64,000 bases of DNA from an uncultured Veillonella sp. (GCF_937981445.1 NZ_CALJON010000015.1:1-64000), one strand, 5' to 3'. Shown: positions 1-8,634, counted from the stretch's first letter. Program-made: numbers and translations. The notes: a model not told the origin generated them from the sequence alone.

Positions 1-102
1 ACTGTAGTAGCTTTAATCTTTGTACCAATCGTATTGATTTACCAAGGTTGGACTTACTGGACATTCCGTCATCGTATCGGTGCTGATGACTTACATTATT
101 AA
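1..102 (+). CDS. cydB: Cytochrome bd oxidase subunit II, C-terminal end (partial)
   Basis: Frame 1 is open from the window edge to a TAA and gives the last 33 residues of a protein. They form a hydrophobic helix (VALIFVPIVLIY) followed by a short polar tail (FRHRIGADDLHY). This resembles the last transmembrane helix and tail of CydB, the subunit that with CydA reduces O2 at the membrane in microaerobic or oxygen-protective respiration. A strong terminator follows directly, so this is the end of its operon. With only 33 residues the assignment is probable, not certain. Confidence 0.6.
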   Translation, partial: TVVALIFVPIVLIYQGWTYWTFRHRIGADDLHY

Positions 103-126
103 TAGTAAGTACATAAGATAAATTTA

Positions 127-170
127 ATGGCATGAAAACAGCGTATTGTTTTCATGCCATTTTTTTCTTT
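127..170 (+). terminator. Rho-independent terminator after cydB
   Basis: A perfect 14-bp stem (127-140 pairs with 147-160) with a small loop is followed by a T-rich run. It sits 25 bases after the cydB stop codon. Confidence 0.9.
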
Positions 171-250
171 ATTTCAGTGCTGTAGTAGCGTCAATCCTAA
201 GATTAAGAAGAGGCGTGGGATGATTGACTTTTTGTACTTGCAGAGTGGTT

Positions 251-322
251 ATTGCAGATTTCTTATTACAGATTTTTTATTACAGATTTTTTTATTACAG
301 ATTTTTTTATTACAGATTTCTC
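251..322. repeat. Tandem repeat, about five 14-15 bp units
   Basis: The unit ATTACAGATTTTTTT recurs at 251, 265, 279, 294 and 309 with slight drift. Any reading frame through it encodes only repetitive hydrophobic residues and has no ribosome binding site, so it is treated as non-coding. The rest of the 103-662 gap is AT-rich and shows no other gene. Confidence 0.85.
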
Positions 323-662
323 ATTGCTTATTAATAGTGGACTGTTTGTGTACACTATAGATTTGTGCGGTGTGACGTAAATTGAGAAATATAAGCTAGG
401 ATACTCATGATATAAGGACATTTAAAACTAAGTTATTGTTCTAGGAGATGAATTTACTTATTATGAAAATTTATTAAAGGTATAAGAAAATCTGTGTCGA
501 ATTGTATGAATAAGTGCATTTTTAGCGCTTCGGTTAGATTTGCGATTTTTAGGATTCTATGACTCAGGGGAGCTTGTACTTACTGTTCTAAGAAGGAGCT
601 GGCAAAAAGGGGAGGTAGCTTTTTGGTTAGTAGGTAAGACGGTTTCCACATTAGAAAGTGAG

Positions 663-2171
663 ATGATGTACATGACAAAACCTATCGCAACCACCTCGCC
701 CGCAGCACAACCGGCAAAGAATCGCAAGCCAATTAGCCTTATTATTAGCTTTTTAGTGTTAATTGCCATTTTGTGCTTACCTACACCAAGTGATTTGTCT
801 ACTGCAGGTCACCGCATGATTGCTATTTTATTCTTTGCTATTGTTATGTGGATTACCAGTGCTGTATCGTATCCTATAAGTGCTACATTATTGACGGCCT
901 TGACAGCCCTCTTTCTGGGGACCGCGCCTAATATTGATGCACCGGCAAAATTATTAGGTACAAGTAATGCCCTTAAAATTGCCATATCTGGTTATTCTAC
1001 ACCAGCCTGGGCCTTAGTAGCTGCGGCTATGTTTATATCGGTGGCTATGACTAAAACCGGCTTAGATCGGCGCATTGCATTAAATGTATTATCTCGCATA
1101 GGTACTAAAACCAGCCATATTTATATGGGTGTTATCTTTACAGGCTTTATTCTCGCATTTTTTGTACCAAGCGCAACAGCTCGACTTGCTTGTTTAGTGC
1201 CGATTATTTTGGGGATTTTAGATAGTTTAGGTATTAATCGTCAAAGTAAATTGGCCGCTCTCTTAATGGTGGGGGCTACGCAAGCTGACACCTTGTGGAA
1301 TATTATGGTTCAGACTGCAGCGGCACAAAATTTAGTAGCTGTAGGTTTTATCTCACAGCAACTTAATACAACAGTGTCTTGGCTTGATTGGTTATTAGCA
1401 GCCGCTCCATTTTCACTTACTATGATTGTAATTTACTATTTCTTATCTATGAAGTTACTAAAACCTGATGAAATGGATTTAGAAGGAGCTCAATTAGAAC
1501 TACAGCGTCATCTTAGAGAATTAGGGCCGATGAGCTTCAATGAAAAGAAATTATTATGCTTATCTGTGATTCTTCTAGGTTTCTGGGCTACTGGTGGTCA
1601 TTTACATAAATTTGATACATCTACTACGACGATTGTAGCCATTGCCATTTTCTTATTGCCAGGAATTGGTATTATTGATTGGAAGTATGCACAAAGTCGC
1701 ATTGACTGGGGTTCCATTGTTATGTTCGGGGCGGGTATTAGTTTGGGTTCTGCTCTATTAAAAACAAAAGCGGCTACTTGGTTAGCTAATGCATTTATCC
1801 ATATGTTTACATTGGAAACCTTGTCTGTATTCGCCTTATTAGGAACTATTACCTTATTCCTTATTGCCATTCATCTAGGCTTTGCATCAGCTACAGCTTT
1901 GGCTTCGGCGATGATTCCTATCGTTATTTCCATAGTGCAAGCCGTTAATATTCCTGGTGTAAATCCAGTAGGTCTTACAGTTATTGCACAGTTCTCTATT
2001 TGCTTCGGTTTTATTTTACCAGTTAACTCTCCACAGGGGATGGTGGCATACAGTTCTGGTACGTTTGAAGTTAAAACCTTTATGAAAACAGGGATTCCAA
2101 TTACAATTATAGGCTATGCCATGTTATTATTAATGGCTTCGACATATTGGCATTGGATTGGCTTCGTATAA
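663..2171 (+). CDS. DASS/SLC13-family sodium:anion (dicarboxylate) symporter
   Basis: An integral membrane protein of about 500 residues with around 12 hydrophobic segments. It fits the divalent-anion:Na+ symporter family (CitT/2-oxoglutarate-malate translocator type). Family hallmarks are the early MIAIL-FAIVMWIT-AVSYP segment, the first half-site PSATARL, and the second half-site PVNSPQGMVAYSSGTF near the C-terminus, which in this family help bind Na+ and carboxylate. The frame is open upstream to 540, but that region has no start with a ribosome binding site. ATGs lie at 663, 666 and 672, and AAAGTGAG at 655-662 best fits the 672 start. The likely substrate is a C4 or related dicarboxylate, which suits the succinate/propionate metabolism encoded later, but substrate cannot be read from sequence. 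Confidence 0.85.
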   Translation: MMYMTKPIATTSPAAQPAKNRKPISLIISFLVLIAILCLPTPSDLSTAGHRMIAILFFAIVMWITSAVSYPISATLLTALTALFLGTAPNIDAPAKLLGTSNALKIAISGYSTPAWALVAAAMFISVAMTKTGLDRRIALNVLSRIGTKTSHIYMGVIFTGFILAFFVPSATARLACLVPIILGILDSLGINRQSKLAALLMVGATQADTLWNIMVQTAAAQNLVAVGFISQQLNTTVSWLDWLLAAAPFSLTMIVIYYFLSMKLLKPDEMDLEGAQLELQRHLRELGPMSFNEKKLLCLSVILLGFWATGGHLHKFDTSTTTIVAIAIFLLPGIGIIDWKYAQSRIDWGSIVMFGAGISLGSALLKTKAATWLANAFIHMFTLETLSVFALLGTITLFLIAIHLGFASATALASAMIPIVISIVQAVNIPGVNPVGLTVIAQFSICFGFILPVNSPQGMVAYSSGTFEVKTFMKTGIPITIIGYAMLLLMASTYWHWIGFV

Positions 2172-2255
2172 GATTTAAGGCATTTGTAGTGATATAGTAT
2201 TGGAATAGGGATAAGGAGCAGATACTATATATAAAATTATGGGGACAAGCAAATA

Positions 2256-2290
2256 AAAAGGCTGCCGCTAATTGCGGCAGCCTTTTGTTT
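2256..2290. terminator. Bidirectional terminator between converging genes
   Basis: A 13-bp perfect stem (2256-2268 with 2274-2286), flanked by A-run and T-run, lies between the stop of the anion symporter (+) and the stop of the MATE gene (-). It can serve both. Confidence 0.9.
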
Positions 2291-2298
2291 TGGGCGAA

Positions 2299-3648
2299 TT
2301 AATAAGCAAACTTTTTATTTTGAATATACCAAGTGCGCCATAAATATCCAAGCGCAGCGATTAATACGCCACCTAAGAGGCCCATCCACACACCATAGGG
2401 GCCCCAATTAAGAGCGTACATAAAGAAGGCCGCAATGGGAATGCTGGCGCCCCAATAGCAAGTGATGGCAATGGTGGAGATGATCTTAACATCTTTATAG
2501 CCTCGTAAGATGCCTTGTAAAGGGGTGCCAAAGGCATCGATAACGGTAAAGAAGACTGCATAGGCTAAGAAGGTGCCAATTAAATCGACCATACTATAAT
2601 CATTGGTGTATAATGTGGCGATTTGATCTAAATGAGTAAAAGTATAGGCGCTTACACAGATGGCGATAATAATAGCGCTTCCACGGGCAATATATGAATA
2701 CGTCTTAGCTTCTTTAAACTCTTTGGCCCCCACTTCATAGCCGACGGCAATCGTAGCAGCGGTACTAATACTAAGGGGAAAACCATAGAAGAGGCTGGCA
2801 AAGCTATTCGCAGCTTGATGGGCGGCAATGATTTCGGTGCCATATTGCGTGATGACGAGACCGGCTATACTAAAAATGCTGCTTTCACAGAAAATAGCAA
2901 GGCCAATGGGAATTCCTATGGAAAATTGTTCTTTTATATATACGAAATCTGGTGTAATCCATTGTCTGAAGAGATTATATTTTCTAAAAGGTTTTCCCCA
3001 GATAAGAAGGCCTAGGAAGGCGAGGCAGTTAAACCAATAGGCTATGGCTGTGGCAATACCAGCGCCTAAGCCACCGAGGGCAGGGAAACCAAAATAACCT
3101 AATATTAAAGCAAAATCTAGGAAGATATGCAAAGAGATACCAGCTAGCATAATGTACATGGAATATCTAGTGTAGCCGTGACTGTCCACCGTATTACGCA
3201 AGGTACAAGTCCAAATGAGTGGTAATATGCCTACACCAATAGCCATCATATAATTAATACAGATTTCATATGCATCAGGGGCTAGGTTGAGATAATTAAG
3301 CAAAGGCTTAAGGCCGACGATACCGCTAATAATCAAAAGGGCTGCCAAAATGGTAGCCACGTAGAAACCATGCATTATAGTAACAGGAATGCGCTCCACC
3401 TTGTGAGCGCCTCGTAGTTGAGCAAGAATTGGTAATAAACCTAATAGTATGCCTGAAATACCATAGAAGCAGGCCACCCATATATTATAGCCAACGGAAA
3501 TACCCGCTAAGTCGATGGTACTGTATTGTCCCGTTAGAACAATGGACATAAAGGAGCCACCAGTAATGGCAAATTGTGTTAAAATGACGGGAATAGTTAG
3601 TTTTATAAAATTAATGATTTTATCAGTTAAACTAGAATAATGTTTCAT
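2299..3648 (-). CDS. MATE-family multidrug/metabolite efflux transporter
   Basis: 449 residues with about 12 transmembrane segments in two homologous halves, the usual MATE size and layout. It is expected to sit in the inner membrane and export cationic drugs or metabolites in exchange for Na+ or H+. The start codon follows GAAAGGATTG on the minus strand. Its leader carries a promoter-like sequence and then a terminator-like hairpin only about 18 bases before the start codon, described separately. The gene converges on the anion symporter. The substrate is unknown. Confidence 0.9.
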   Translation of the reverse strand: MKHYSSLTDKIINFIKLTIPVILTQFAITGGSFMSIVLTGQYSTIDLAGISVGYNIWVACFYGISGILLGLLPILAQLRGAHKVERIPVTIMHGFYVATILAALLIISGIVGLKPLLNYLNLAPDAYEICINYMMAIGVGILPLIWTCTLRNTVDSHGYTRYSMYIMLAGISLHIFLDFALILGYFGFPALGGLGAGIATAIAYWFNCLAFLGLLIWGKPFRKYNLFRQWITPDFVYIKEQFSIGIPIGLAIFCESSIFSIAGLVITQYGTEIIAAHQAANSFASLFYGFPLSISTAATIAVGYEVGAKEFKEAKTYSYIARGSAIIIAICVSAYTFTHLDQIATLYTNDYSMVDLIGTFLAYAVFFTVIDAFGTPLQGILRGYKDVKIISTIAITCYWGASIPIAAFFMYALNWGPYGVWMGLLGGVLIAALGYLWRTWYIQNKKFAY

Positions 3649-3666
3649 AGAGTCAATCCTTTCATC

Positions 3667-3726
3667 AAAAAAAGCACCAAATCATCTATCTTCAATGGCC
3701 TACGAAAGATGCTTTGATGCTTTTTT
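3667..3726 (-). terminator. Terminator-like hairpin in the MATE leader / after the peptidase gene
   Basis: On the minus strand 3707-3726 pairs with 3667-3687 over about 20 bp with two G-U pairs, ending in seven U. On the plus strand those G-U pairs become mismatches, so it is built to act on minus-strand RNA. It could terminate the peptidase transcript (stop at 3863) or attenuate transcription of the MATE gene (start at 3648). Confidence 0.8.
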
Positions 3727-3786
3727 ATTTTTATCCGGCGACAAAAATAAGCAGTCGTTCTTATGTAATTTCTAACTTATTTGGTT

Positions 3787-3815
3787 ATTGTAACATGACT
3801 TAAGTAACTTGTCTA
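3787..3815 (-). promoter_or_regulatory. Putative sigma-70 promoter for the MATE gene
   Basis: On the minus strand TAGACA (3815-3810), 17 bases and TACAAT (3792-3787) match the -35/-10 consensus at 5/6 each. Transcription would start near 3780, upstream of the hairpin at 3667-3726. Confidence 0.5.
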
Positions 3816-3862
3816 ATTTTTATTGCCAGATATAGTGATTCTAGTTTAGGACTATATGAGAC

Positions 3863-4981
3863 TTATTTAGCAACTTCTTGAATGATTTGAAGGGCTAGGC
3901 GAGCGGAATCATAGAGGTCTTTTTCTAAAATGCATTCATTTTTAGTGTGCACATTAGTCATGCCAACGCCAAGTACAGTAGTTGGTACACCAAAGGCATT
4001 GAAGAAGCTCGCATCGCTGCCGCCGCCTGATTCAACTACATTAACAGGGAAGCCAAGAGCTTCAGCTGCCTTGCTGGCGATTTGGATTGTTTCACAATCT
4101 TCTGGTAAATCAAATGGATCATAAGCTGGTAATACAGTCACTTCAACTTCTGTACCAGTTTCTTTGCCACCTTCTTCAAAAATGGCTACAATGTCTTTAG
4201 TAAGAGCGTCTAATTTGCTCTTTACACGACTTCGAGCTTCTAACATAACTGTAGTAGTTTCAGCTACGACATTGGTAGCGCTACCACCGGTGATGGTACC
4301 AATATTACAAGTTGTTTCATCATCAATTCGGCCTTGCGGGAATTTGGCTAAAATCTTGCCTGTGGCGATGATGGAATTAATACCTTTTTCAGGGGCATTA
4401 CCAGCATGAGCCGCTTTACCAGTGACAACTAATTTAAGTTTGTTTTGACCTGGCGCCTTGCGAACGATGCGACCAGGAGCGCCCGATGTATCAAAAGTAA
4501 AGCCATGTTTAGCTTTTAATAAGGACGCATCCATATTTTTGGAACCTTGTACGCCTTTTTCTTCGGCGATGGTAAATACAACTTGAATGTCGCCGTGAGG
4601 TAAGTCTTTTTCTTCAATCACACGTAAGGCTTCTAAAATGGCAACTACGCCAGCTTTATCATCGCCCCCAAGAATAGTCGTGCCATCAGACGTGATAAGA
4701 CCATCTTTTATTTGAGGTTTAATATTGGCACATGGCTCTACACAGTCCATATGGGCTGTGAGCATAATCATTGGTGCTGTTGGAACATTGCCTTTGCGAG
4801 TGGCTACAATATTACCTGTATTGCCACCTAGTTTTTGTCCTGCATCGTCTTCTTCGATGGAGAAGCCAAGGTCAGTCAATCGTTTAATCAAAATATCTGC
4901 AATTAGACGCTCTTTAAAACTTGAACAAGGAACTTGGATGAACTCTAAAAATTCTTTTAATACGCGTTCTTCATTAATCAT
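3863..4981 (-). CDS. M20-family metallopeptidase, PepT-like
   Basis: 372 residues from the ATG at 4981, which has AAGGAG eight bases upstream. An in-frame extension to 5020 lacks a ribosome binding site. M20 signatures of a two-metal aminopeptidase are present: AHMDC (metal-binding His-x-Asp), GGDDKAG (bridging Asp), AEEKG (catalytic Glu pair) and a lid domain with AAHAG. The order and length match the peptidase-T-like group of Firmicutes, soluble enzymes that release N-terminal residues from short peptides. True PepT is about 410 residues, so tripeptidase specificity is not assured. It appears to be monocistronic. Confidence 0.85.
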   Translation of the reverse strand: MINEERVLKEFLEFIQVPCSSFKERLIADILIKRLTDLGFSIEEDDAGQKLGGNTGNIVATRKGNVPTAPMIMLTAHMDCVEPCANIKPQIKDGLITSDGTTILGGDDKAGVVAILEALRVIEEKDLPHGDIQVVFTIAEEKGVQGSKNMDASLLKAKHGFTFDTSGAPGRIVRKAPGQNKLKLVVTGKAAHAGNAPEKGINSIIATGKILAKFPQGRIDDETTCNIGTITGGSATNVVAETTTVMLEARSRVKSKLDALTKDIVAIFEEGGKETGTEVEVTVLPAYDPFDLPEDCETIQIASKAAEALGFPVNVVESGGGSDASFFNAFGVPTTVLGVGMTNVHTKNECILEKDLYDSARLALQIIQEVAK

Positions 4982-5324
4982 GACGATACTCCTTTTACTA
5001 ATAGATACAAACAGATACAAAGTTAATGCACAGTTACAAACTGATTAAAACCTATACAAAAAGGCCTAACGAAATAGCTATATTTTGTATATAGTTTGTT
5101 CTCGCTTGTAGCAAAGGAAAGTACGGATTTTGTCTATTTTGTGCGAAGTGAGTAATGGTAAATAATATCCATTTACTTAGGATTAAAGTTTATTCACAAG
5201 AGACAAAATATCCTTGTTTTTCCATATTAAAAGATCATTCATTACTTCTATGATACGTTAAAAAACAAAAAAAAGCCATATTTTTATGATAAAAAGTAAA
5301 AACAATTATGCTAAAAATGAAATA

Positions 5325-5333
5325 TGGTATAAT
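5325..5333 (+). promoter_or_regulatory. Extended -10 promoter upstream of tag
   Basis: TGGTATAAT is a perfect extended -10 element. There is no good -35, which extended -10 promoters tolerate. It lies about 260 bases before tag, so the transcript would run through both repeats. Confidence 0.45.
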
Positions 5334-5342
5334 ACAAGAGCC

Positions 5343-5402
5343 AATATTGATGGCAAAAGTATAGTTGTAACTAATATTAATGGCAAACGTATAGTTATAA
5401 AA
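5343..5402. repeat. Two-copy 30-bp direct repeat
   Basis: AATATTGATGGCAAAAGTAT at 5343 recurs as AATATTAATGGCAAACGTAT at 5373, and the following bases match too. The period is 30 bp. Confidence 0.8.
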
Positions 5403-5510
5403 AGTACAGTAAGCTGTATAAGTAGTATCAAATAGCTGACAATGTGTAGATGAAAGGTAGTTATAGGAGACGTACGGTTAGTAAAAGGACAGAGCGCGTA
5501 AAAGGAAATG

Positions 5511-5580
5511 GTGTAAATAGAAATAGTGTAAATAGAGATAGTGTAAGCAGCAATCGTGTAAATAGCAATAGTGTAATATA
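5511..5580. repeat. 15-bp tandem repeat, 4.6 copies
   Basis: GTGTAAATAGAAATA repeats at 5511, 5526, 5541 and 5556, then GTGTAATATA. It ends directly at the tag ribosome binding site. Confidence 0.85.
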
Positions 5581-5592
5581 AAAAGGAGCTAT

Positions 5593-6168
5593 ATGATGAG
5601 TGAATCTAAATTGTGTAGTTGGGCCTATCGAAGTGAGGAAGAGCGTCTATATCATGACACGGAATGGGGCCGTCCCGTTCATGATGATGCAATTTTATTT
5701 GAATTTTTAATTTTAGAAACTATGCAGGCCGGCTTAACTTGGACTATGGTATTAAAGCGTCGCGAGTCGATGCGCGCTGCTTTTGATCAATTTGATATAA
5801 ATAAAATAGCTCTTTATGATGAAGCCAAGGAAGCAGAGCTTCTTAAGAATCCAGGTATTATTAGACATCGCCTTAAAATTGCTTCCTTGCGGAAAAATGC
5901 ACAAGCCTTTCGCAAGGTACAATCCGAGTTTGGCTCTTTTGATGCGTATATTTGGCATTTTACTAATGGTAATGTCATACAAGGATCTTGGTCAACGCAG
6001 GCTGAGGTGCCAGGGGTCACACCATTAGCGGAGAGCATAAGCAAAGATTTAAAGAAGCGTGGTTTTACCTTTGTAGGGCCTACGATTGTGTATGCTTTTT
6101 TGCAAGCCATCGGCGTTGTGAATGATCATATTATGACCTGCCCACAGTATAAGGAGTTAAGCCAATAA
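5593..6168 (+). CDS. tag: DNA-3-methyladenine glycosylase I
   Basis: 191 residues, the normal Tag length. It removes 3-methyladenine from alkylated DNA as the first step of base excision repair. The zinc-binding set is visible and correctly spaced: Cys8, His21, His179 and Cys183. The N-terminal WAYRSEEERLYHDTEWG and LILETMQAGLTW blocks are typical of the helix-hairpin-helix Tag family. AAGGAG lies six bases before the ATG. The thioesterase gene follows 57 bases later. Confidence 0.95.
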   Translation: MMSESKLCSWAYRSEEERLYHDTEWGRPVHDDAILFEFLILETMQAGLTWTMVLKRRESMRAAFDQFDINKIALYDEAKEAELLKNPGIIRHRLKIASLRKNAQAFRKVQSEFGSFDAYIWHFTNGNVIQGSWSTQAEVPGVTPLAESISKDLKKRGFTFVGPTIVYAFLQAIGVVNDHIMTCPQYKELSQ

Positions 6169-6225
6169 TCTAGGCAGTTAAGCAAATCAATATATACAGG
6201 AAGTACTTTTTTAGGAGGATACATA

Positions 6226-6609
6226 ATGAGTCAAGTAACGGTGGGATTAGTAGGAACAGCTACAGTCACAGTGAGTGAAGTTAATACAGCAAAAACAATG
6301 AAGAGCGGAGCACTACCAGTCTTTGCCACACCTGCTATGTGTGCTTTGATGGAAGAAGCAGCCTGCGCTGCCATTTCTGCACATTTAGGGGAAGGGGAGA
6401 GTTCAGTTGGCACTAAGTTGACTATAACGCATGATGCCCCCTCTGCCGTAGGGGCGGAGATTATGGCGAAGGCAGAAGTGATTTCTGTGGAAAATCGTCG
6501 TATTTCCTTCGCTGTATGGGCCTATGATGGCGATAAAGTTATTGGACAAGGGTCCCATGAACGCTTTATTATAAACATTGAAAAATTTATGTCAAAAATA
6601 AGTAAATAG
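6226..6609 (+). CDS. Hot-dog thioesterase, fluoroacetyl-CoA thioesterase (FlK)-like
   Basis: 127 residues with a single hot-dog fold. Thr35, Glu43 and His69 keep the spacing of the FlK triad (Thr42, Glu50, His76), and the surrounding ATPAM-ALMEEAAC and THDAP match that group. Homologues in Firmicutes are broad acyl-CoA thioesterases and need not act on fluoroacetyl-CoA. A strong TTAGGAGG precedes the ATG. It is probably cotranscribed with tag, but no functional link is evident. Confidence 0.85.
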   Translation: MSQVTVGLVGTATVTVSEVNTAKTMKSGALPVFATPAMCALMEEAACAAISAHLGEGESSVGTKLTITHDAPSAVGAEIMAKAEVISVENRRISFAVWAYDGDKVIGQGSHERFIINIEKFMSKISK

Positions 6610-6636
6610 AGTAAAATAAAATATGTAACAATAGAG

Positions 6637-6665
6637 TGTACACTTTATTTACTATTAGGTATAAT
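6637..6665 (+). promoter_or_regulatory. Putative promoter for the secreted protein gene
   Basis: TGTACA (6637-6642), 17 bases, then a perfect TATAAT (6660-6665), 50 bases upstream of the ATG. Confidence 0.5.
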
Positions 6666-6715
6666 AGGGGCTTTTGAGATACTAGGGATAGATTGTTGAA
6701 AGGGTGAATTAGGGC

Positions 6716-7267
6716 ATGAGAAAACATTGGTACAGTTTGCTAGGTGCTACTTTGTGGGCTGCTTCTGTAGGTACTACACCGGTGCAGGGGGCTGATCAGG
6801 ACATTAATATTAGCAATTATAATGATTTGGGCATTGTCATTGAGTCAGATAAGCAAGTCACAGTGATTGTGAATCATGAGCCAGCGCCTAGGGTAAGACC
6901 GGCTGCCAATGTGACAAGAGATTTTATACGCAATAATTTTTTGGAAGCCGAAGTGCTTTATGACCAGGGCTTTTCAAAGTATGTATACTATCAACTTAAG
7001 GATACAAAATCCGATGGGATTCATTTACGCGTATATCAATTTTCAGATAAGGCGAAAGATACACGCATTAGTCGCAGTGATGTGGTACTTCGCAATGGCA
7101 TTTGTTACACATCGCCTGCACTGATTACCATTTATGACGAAAAAGATGGTCGTGAGATGGAATATGTATTTGAAGGTCAGAGTAAGGCCTATCGTGCTGA
7201 AGCGGGACTGTTGAAGGAGTTGACCGCGTTAGGTCTCATAGATAAAATGAATATTGAAGAAAAATAG
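6716..7267 (+). CDS. Secreted protein of unknown function
   Basis: 183 residues. The N-terminus is a signal peptide (basic MRKHW, hydrophobic LLGATLWAASVG, likely cleavage after VQGA near residue 26), so the product is exported to the periplasm or beyond. The rest is polar, with alternating beta-type segments, no transmembrane helix and one cysteine. I recognise no domain. It has its own promoter and a terminator after it, so it is a one-gene unit. Confidence 0.7.
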   Translation: MRKHWYSLLGATLWAASVGTTPVQGADQDINISNYNDLGIVIESDKQVTVIVNHEPAPRVRPAANVTRDFIRNNFLEAEVLYDQGFSKYVYYQLKDTKSDGIHLRVYQFSDKAKDTRISRSDVVLRNGICYTSPALITIYDEKDGREMEYVFEGQSKAYRAEAGLLKELTALGLIDKMNIEEK

Positions 7268-7328
7268 TATGTGTTTTGAATTATAAAGTATATGGAATTG
7301 AAGTAGATTTTAAAATTAAAGTGCAATT

Positions 7329-7358
7329 AAAAAAGGCTCTCTTTTGAGGGCCTTTTTA
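7329..7358 (+). terminator. Terminator after the secreted protein gene
   Basis: A-rich left arm AAAAAGGCTCTC pairs with GAGGGCCTTTTT around a short loop and runs into a T-tract. Confidence 0.85.
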
Positions 7359-7382
7359 TTATATATATCGAAAAATATAGTA

Positions 7383-7399
7383 ATGAAAATTGATTTCAT
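7383..7399. promoter_or_regulatory. Palindrome near the DUF3793-flavodoxin promoter, Fur-like
   Basis: ATGAAAATTGATTTCAT has six-base inverted arms and sits five bases upstream of the -35. Read as 7-1-7 (TGAAAAT-T-GATTTCA) it partly resembles a Fur box. Control of flavodoxin by iron would make biological sense, but the match is partial. Confidence 0.4.
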
Positions 7400-7404
7400 T
7401 TTTA

Positions 7405-7433
7405 TTGACAGAATGATACTTTAATTGTATTAT
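7405..7433 (+). promoter_or_regulatory. Near-consensus sigma-70 promoter for DUF3793-flavodoxin
   Basis: A perfect TTGACA (7405-7410), 17-base spacer and TATTAT (7428-7433). It lies about 150 bases upstream of the DUF3793 start codon, leaving a long leader. Confidence 0.8.
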
Positions 7434-7586
7434 GATTTTAGAAGATAGTTAGCTTAATTATTTTTCGCAAATTAATAGTCAATACATATTTTGAGAAAAA
7501 CTATTAATTAAATCCGGATTTACTAGTATGACAGCCTTGAGAGCAAGTGTTCTCCTGAAACCAATGAAAAAGGCAGGTAGATCATA

Positions 7587-8153
7587 ATGAACTCGATTGA
7601 AACGATTATCGGATATCATTGTGCGCCGGCAATACGGGGAATCAAGGTGGCGAATCTTGTGGCAATACCGCGAGATATGGAACTTCAATTGACAACGGCT
7701 TTGTCGGTGTATAATGCTCAATTTAATGACAGAGGATTATTTTTTTCTGAATTGTGTCATTGCGACCAACGTCGCTTGTTATTGGTGTTTCGTAAGCGCA
7801 TGTTAGAAGAATATTTGCGTCGCCCTGAACACTTAGCGTTTTTACGCTTATATGGTTATTTACCCAGTGAGTCATTAGACACATGGCTTACTCGATTGCG
7901 TGAACGACTAGAAAAACGCTCAGATTTTCCACATGAAATAGGCCTATTTTTAGGCTATCCATTACATGATGTACGCGCTTTTATTCGCTATAAAGGGAGC
8001 GGTTATAAATTATGTGGTGAGTGGAAAGTATATGGCAATCCAATGTCAGCGATGCACTCTTTTCATTGTTTTCGGGCATGCAGAAATTACTGTCATACCC
8101 AGCTTTTAAATGGTAAACAATTAGAGTCATTAGTAGCCGTAACGGCATGCTAG
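7587..8153 (+). CDS. DUF3793 family protein
   Basis: 188 residues, soluble, cysteine- and histidine-rich (C-H-C in the ELCHCDQRR block, FHCFRACRNYCH near the C-terminus). It resembles DUF3793, a Firmicutes family often found next to flavodoxin. The block GLFLGYPLHDVRAFI, followed by YKLCGEWKVYG, is the most family-like part. The flavodoxin gene starts 14 bases after it, so the two form an operon. Conserved Cys and His suggest metal or redox chemistry, which is inference. Confidence 0.75.
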   Translation: MNSIETIIGYHCAPAIRGIKVANLVAIPRDMELQLTTALSVYNAQFNDRGLFFSELCHCDQRRLLLVFRKRMLEEYLRRPEHLAFLRLYGYLPSESLDTWLTRLRERLEKRSDFPHEIGLFLGYPLHDVRAFIRYKGSGYKLCGEWKVYGNPMSAMHSFHCFRACRNYCHTQLLNGKQLESLVAVTAC

Positions 8154-8167
8154 TAGGAGGTAATAAA

Positions 8168-8581
8168 ATGATTGGTGTAATTTATTGGTCTGGCACAGGT
8201 AATACAGCAGCAATGGCAGAAGCAATTGGTAAAGGCATTGCAGAAGCTGGTCAAGAAGTAGTAGTGAAATCTGTTTCTGAAATTTCTGTTGATGAAGCAG
8301 CTGCTTTTGATAAAATTGCTCTTGGTTGTGCTGACATGGGTGCAGAACAACTTGAAGAAATGGAATTCGAACCATTTTATGCTGATTTAGAAGGTAAATT
8401 ATCCGGCAAAAAGGTAGTACTTTTCGGCTCCTATGGTTGGGGTGGTACTTGGCTTGATGACTGGGCAGAACGCGTAAAAGGCGCAGGTGCTACTATTGTA
8501 GCAGATAATCTTGCAATTTTAGGTGCTCCAGAAGATGAAGCTGATTGTGTAGCTCTTGGCAAAGCATTGGCTAATGCATAA
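8168..8581 (+). CDS. Flavodoxin
   Basis: 137 residues from the ATG at 8168, which has AGGAGG eight bases upstream. A seven-codon upstream extension is not used. SGTGNTA at residues 9-15 is the FMN phosphate loop, and GSYGWGGTWLDDW around residue 90 is the second FMN-binding loop. It is a short-chain flavodoxin, a soluble one-electron carrier able to replace ferredoxin when iron is scarce. It is cotranscribed with the DUF3793 gene from a promoter with a Fur-like palindrome. Confidence 0.93.
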   Translation: MIGVIYWSGTGNTAAMAEAIGKGIAEAGQEVVVKSVSEISVDEAAAFDKIALGCADMGAEQLEEMEFEPFYADLEGKLSGKKVVLFGSYGWGGTWLDDWAERVKGAGATIVADNLAILGAPEDEADCVALGKALANA

Positions 8582-8634
8582 GATTAAACTTAATATATAA
8601 GCATATAAAAGCTTTATATCAAATATAAGACATA

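Larger units (their letters stand above)
4982..5592. other. 610-bp gap with repeats and one promoter
   Basis: No gene is visible. The gap holds the divergent upstream regions of the peptidase and tag, a two-copy 30-bp repeat, a 15-bp tandem repeat and an extended -10 promoter, each listed separately. Confidence 0.7.

Noticed and set aside
154..360. 68-codon frame on the plus strand
   Set aside because: It is made largely of the TTACAGATTTTT repeat, encodes repeated FLLQI units, and has no ribosome binding site.
5752..6110. Antisense frames across tag (and similar shadow frames opposite most genes)
   Set aside because: They lie opposite well-conserved genes, lack ribosome binding sites and encode no recognisable domain.
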